From: Loktanella salsilacus
GTDB taxonomy: Bacteria; Pseudomonadota; Alphaproteobacteria; Rhodobacterales; Rhodobacteraceae
NCBI RefSeq assembly: GCF_900114485.1
Contig: NZ_FOTF01000013.1
Location: forward strand, 41,130 to 105,129
Direction: 5' to 3'
DNA length: 64,000 bases
Position 1 is the stretch's first letter. Every line of letters starts with the position of its first letter. The position numbers and the translations under genes are program-made. The notes under the pieces were generated by a model, which did no database searches, was not told where the DNA came from, and saw only the letters and a program-made list of their open reading frames with translations. Of this stretch, positions 62,359 to 64,000 are shown piece by piece.

Positions 62359-63465
62359 CTATTTCAGGGTCGCAAGGTCTGCGGCTTGGAAGCCTGTCAG
62401 TTCATCCATGCGGCCATCGCGGACCTTTTCGACCCAATGGGCGTCGGACAGCAGGGCCCGGCCAACGGCGATCAGGTCGAATTCGTCCCGTTCCATCCGG
62501 GTGATCAGCTTGTCCAGCGATGTGGTCTGAGACCCTTCGCCCACGAAAGCGCCGCCGAAGTCAGAGTTCAGACCGACAGAGCCGACGCTGATGGTGGCCG
62601 CGCCTGTGAGCTTTTTGGCCCAGCCGGCGAAGTTCAGACCATCATCGCCGTCGATCTCTGGAAACTCAGGCTCCCAGAAGCGGCGCTGAGAGCAGTGCAG
62701 CATATCGACGCCAGCCTCGACGAAGGGCAGCAGCCAATCGGTCATCTCGTCCGTGGTGGTGGCAAGGCGGGCTTTGTAGTCCTGCTGCTTCCACTGGCTG
62801 ACGCGCAGGATCAGTGGAAAGTCGGTGCCGACGGCAGCGCGGATGGCTTTCACGATTTCAGCGGCAAAGCGGGACCGGTCCTTAATCGTGGGGCCGCCCC
62901 AAGCGTCGTCGCGCAGGTTTGTGCCGGACCAGAAGAACTGGTCGATCAGATAACCATGGGCACCGTGCACCTCGACCGCGTCGAAACCGGCGTCGCGGGC
63001 CAGCTTGGCGGATTCGGCGAATGCGGCGATGGTGTCAGCGATATCCTCATCTGTCATCGTATTGCCGCGCGGCTCGCCGGGGGCAACAAGGCCAGAGGGG
63101 CTCTCGACCGGGACGTCTGGTTCCCAGTCGCCACCGCGAGTCGATCCGGTGTGCCAGATCTGCGGGGCGATCTTGCCGCCTTTGGCGTGGACCGCATTTG
63201 CGACATCAGTCCAGCCGGACATGGCCTGATCGCCATGAAAGAACGGAATGCCGGGCAGGTTGCGGGACGCGGGGCGGTTAATCACGGTGCCTTCGGTCAG
63301 AATCAAACCAACGTCAGCGGCGGCGCGGCGTTCGTAATAGTCGACTTGCGGCTGGCCGGGGATTCCCTGCGGGGCCATGCTGCGGGTCATGGGGGCCATG
63401 ACGATGCGGTTATTGAGGTTCATTCCCTTAAGAGAGAAAGGGCGGAACAAAGTGTCGGTCTTCAT
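62359..63465 (-). CDS. NADH:flavin oxidoreductase (Old Yellow Enzyme family)
   Basis: This 368-residue TIM-barrel flavoprotein has NNRIVMAPMTRSMA at the N-terminus, GVILTEGT-like LILTEGTVINRPA, the substrate-binding pair in VEVHGAHGYLIDQFF, and the FMN phosphate region DLIAVGRALLSD. OYE enzymes reduce activated alkenes and nitro compounds. ATG at 63465 follows CAGGACA; an ATG-type start seven codons upstream is less likely. It is a single-gene unit with no obvious pathway partner. Confidence 0.9.
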   Translation of the reverse strand: MKTDTLFRPFSLKGMNLNNRIVMAPMTRSMAPQGIPGQPQVDYYERRAAADVGLILTEGTVINRPASRNLPGIPFFHGDQAMSGWTDVANAVHAKGGKIAPQIWHTGSTRGGDWEPDVPVESPSGLVAPGEPRGNTMTDEDIADTIAAFAESAKLARDAGFDAVEVHGAHGYLIDQFFWSGTNLRDDAWGGPTIKDRSRFAAEIVKAIRAAVGTDFPLILRVSQWKQQDYKARLATTTDEMTDWLLPFVEAGVDMLHCSQRRFWEPEFPEIDGDDGLNFAGWAKKLTGAATISVGSVGLNSDFGGAFVGEGSQTTSLDKLITRMERDEFDLIAVGRALLSDAHWVEKVRDGRMDELTGFQAADLATLK

Positions 63466-63640
63466 GACGTGTCCTGATTGGGTCATTGATAGAGGGTGGG
63501 TAAGTAAGCCTTAAGCGTATGGATTCCAGCGAAAAGACGGCCGATTTGGTGCGTTTGGGGCAAGCCCCATGTGCGCACCTGAACTGCACGTTTCGCAGGC
63601 GTTTTACAAAAGAGTCACGAAAGTTGGGTATTGGGCGTTT
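63466..63640. other. Gap before the putative rRNA promoter
   Basis: It holds the promoter side of the oxidoreductase gene. A short plus-strand open frame starting 63519 lacks protein-like sequence, and I see no gene. Confidence 0.4.
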
Positions 63641-63646
63641 TTTCTG

Positions 63647-64000
63647 CTTGCGCCCCTCGTTCGCTAACCTTAGAAGCCCCTTTACCGGAGACGCAGTGAT
63701 GCAGACTTGGTGCAGCGGACGGGACGGACGGTTGAGAGACTGGAAGTTTTGGAAGTTGGAAAAATTCTTTGAGGTTTGAGCGGGACGCGCTTTTAGCGCA
63801 TCTTGTATCTTTTTGCCTCTACGCTGTTTGAAAATTTAGTATCTGAAGAGATATGTGGGCGGTTTGGTTCAGTTCGATGGATCAGACGTCTGTATATCGC
63901 GCCTCTAGGATTTAGGTCCGATGATGAGGTGTCAGCTTCACTGTTTGATGTGGTTTCTTGTTATCTTTGGATAACCTGAAGCACAGAAGACAGAGAAACG
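63647..64000 (+). promoter_or_regulatory. Putative rRNA operon promoter and leader, cut by the window edge
   Basis: CTTGCG (63647-63652) and TTAGAA (63670-63675) are spaced 17 bp, as -35 and -10 of a strong promoter. The following about 330 bp have no coding character. Phrases such as GAAGAGATATGTGGGCGG (about 63846) and GATGGATCAGACGTCTG resemble, from memory, rRNA leader or spacer sequence in Rhodobacteraceae. No 16S sequence is in the window, so this remains a prediction; a transcript reading off the right edge is expected. Confidence 0.5.

Noticed and set aside
1..64000. CRISPR arrays, tRNA genes, prophage or insertion sequences
   Set aside because: I saw no regularly spaced repeats, no cloverleaf-like tRNA sequence and no transposase, integrase or phage structural gene in any gap or gene. 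Small RNAs cannot be excluded by eye.

Overview
The window looks like part of a secondary replicon (a chromid or large plasmid) of a marine alphaproteobacterium of the Rhodobacteraceae (Roseobacter group). The reasons are the GC-rich coding style, the many TRAP and ABC uptake systems in tight catabolic operons, and a DnaA-like initiator encoded next to a ParA/ParB pair with a repeated palindrome (51252-54906). The right edge (about 63640-64000) resembles the promoter and leader of an rRNA operon whose genes lie outside the window. Family calls rest on motif recognition by eye; no database search was run.

Layout, left to right. 1-2652: tail of an unknown gene and a short UvrA-like ATPase. 3032-9587: malonate cluster, with a divergent GntR regulator, a TRAP transporter, malonyl-CoA decarboxylase and malonyl-CoA synthetase. 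9584-18197: a seven-gene minus-strand operon under a divergent LacI regulator (ABC transporter, MGH-like glycoside hydrolase, D-lyxose/D-mannose isomerase-like cupin, glycerate 2-kinase). Its gene content fits uptake and breakdown of mannosylglycerate, a red-algal solute, and it is the best candidate for a little-described system here. 18256-18930: ArsC-like protein and a small protein. 19039-25101: a fuconolactonase-like amidohydrolase, a GntR-type regulator with two winged helices, a sugar ABC transporter and a zinc dehydrogenase, with related AT-rich motifs in the promoter regions. 25108-28057: Lrp regulator divergent from an AceE/MdeB-like E1. 28255-31369: TAXI-TRAP transporter.

31366-42777 is an aromatic catabolism block. 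MarR and maleylacetoacetate isomerase face homogentisate dioxygenase, fumarylacetoacetase, a metallo-beta-lactamase-fold protein with a degenerate metal motif, a flavin monooxygenase and a DUF2783 protein, followed by a TRAP transporter and a ThDP enzyme. The large TRAP permease gene carries an in-frame TAA at codon 48. 42875-44494: MarR regulator and a DUF475/TerC-like membrane protein.

44491-56746 is signalling wrapped around the replication module: a receiver and a PAS kinase, a CHASE-PAS kinase, a receiver protein and an Hpt protein, then initiator/parA/parB, then a third kinase with a multi-span membrane sensor. Next come a small membrane methyltransferase-like protein, a FeeM/LuxI-fold acyl-transferase, an RsmJ-like rRNA methyltransferase, a TetR/HlyD/DHA2-MFS efflux set, an Old Yellow Enzyme family oxidoreductase and the putative rRNA leader.

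Two patterns run across the window. Strong hairpins sit directly after four of the five transporter binding-protein genes, which suggests they raise binding-protein levels over the permeases. Most operons also have a visible candidate operator beside their divergent regulator.
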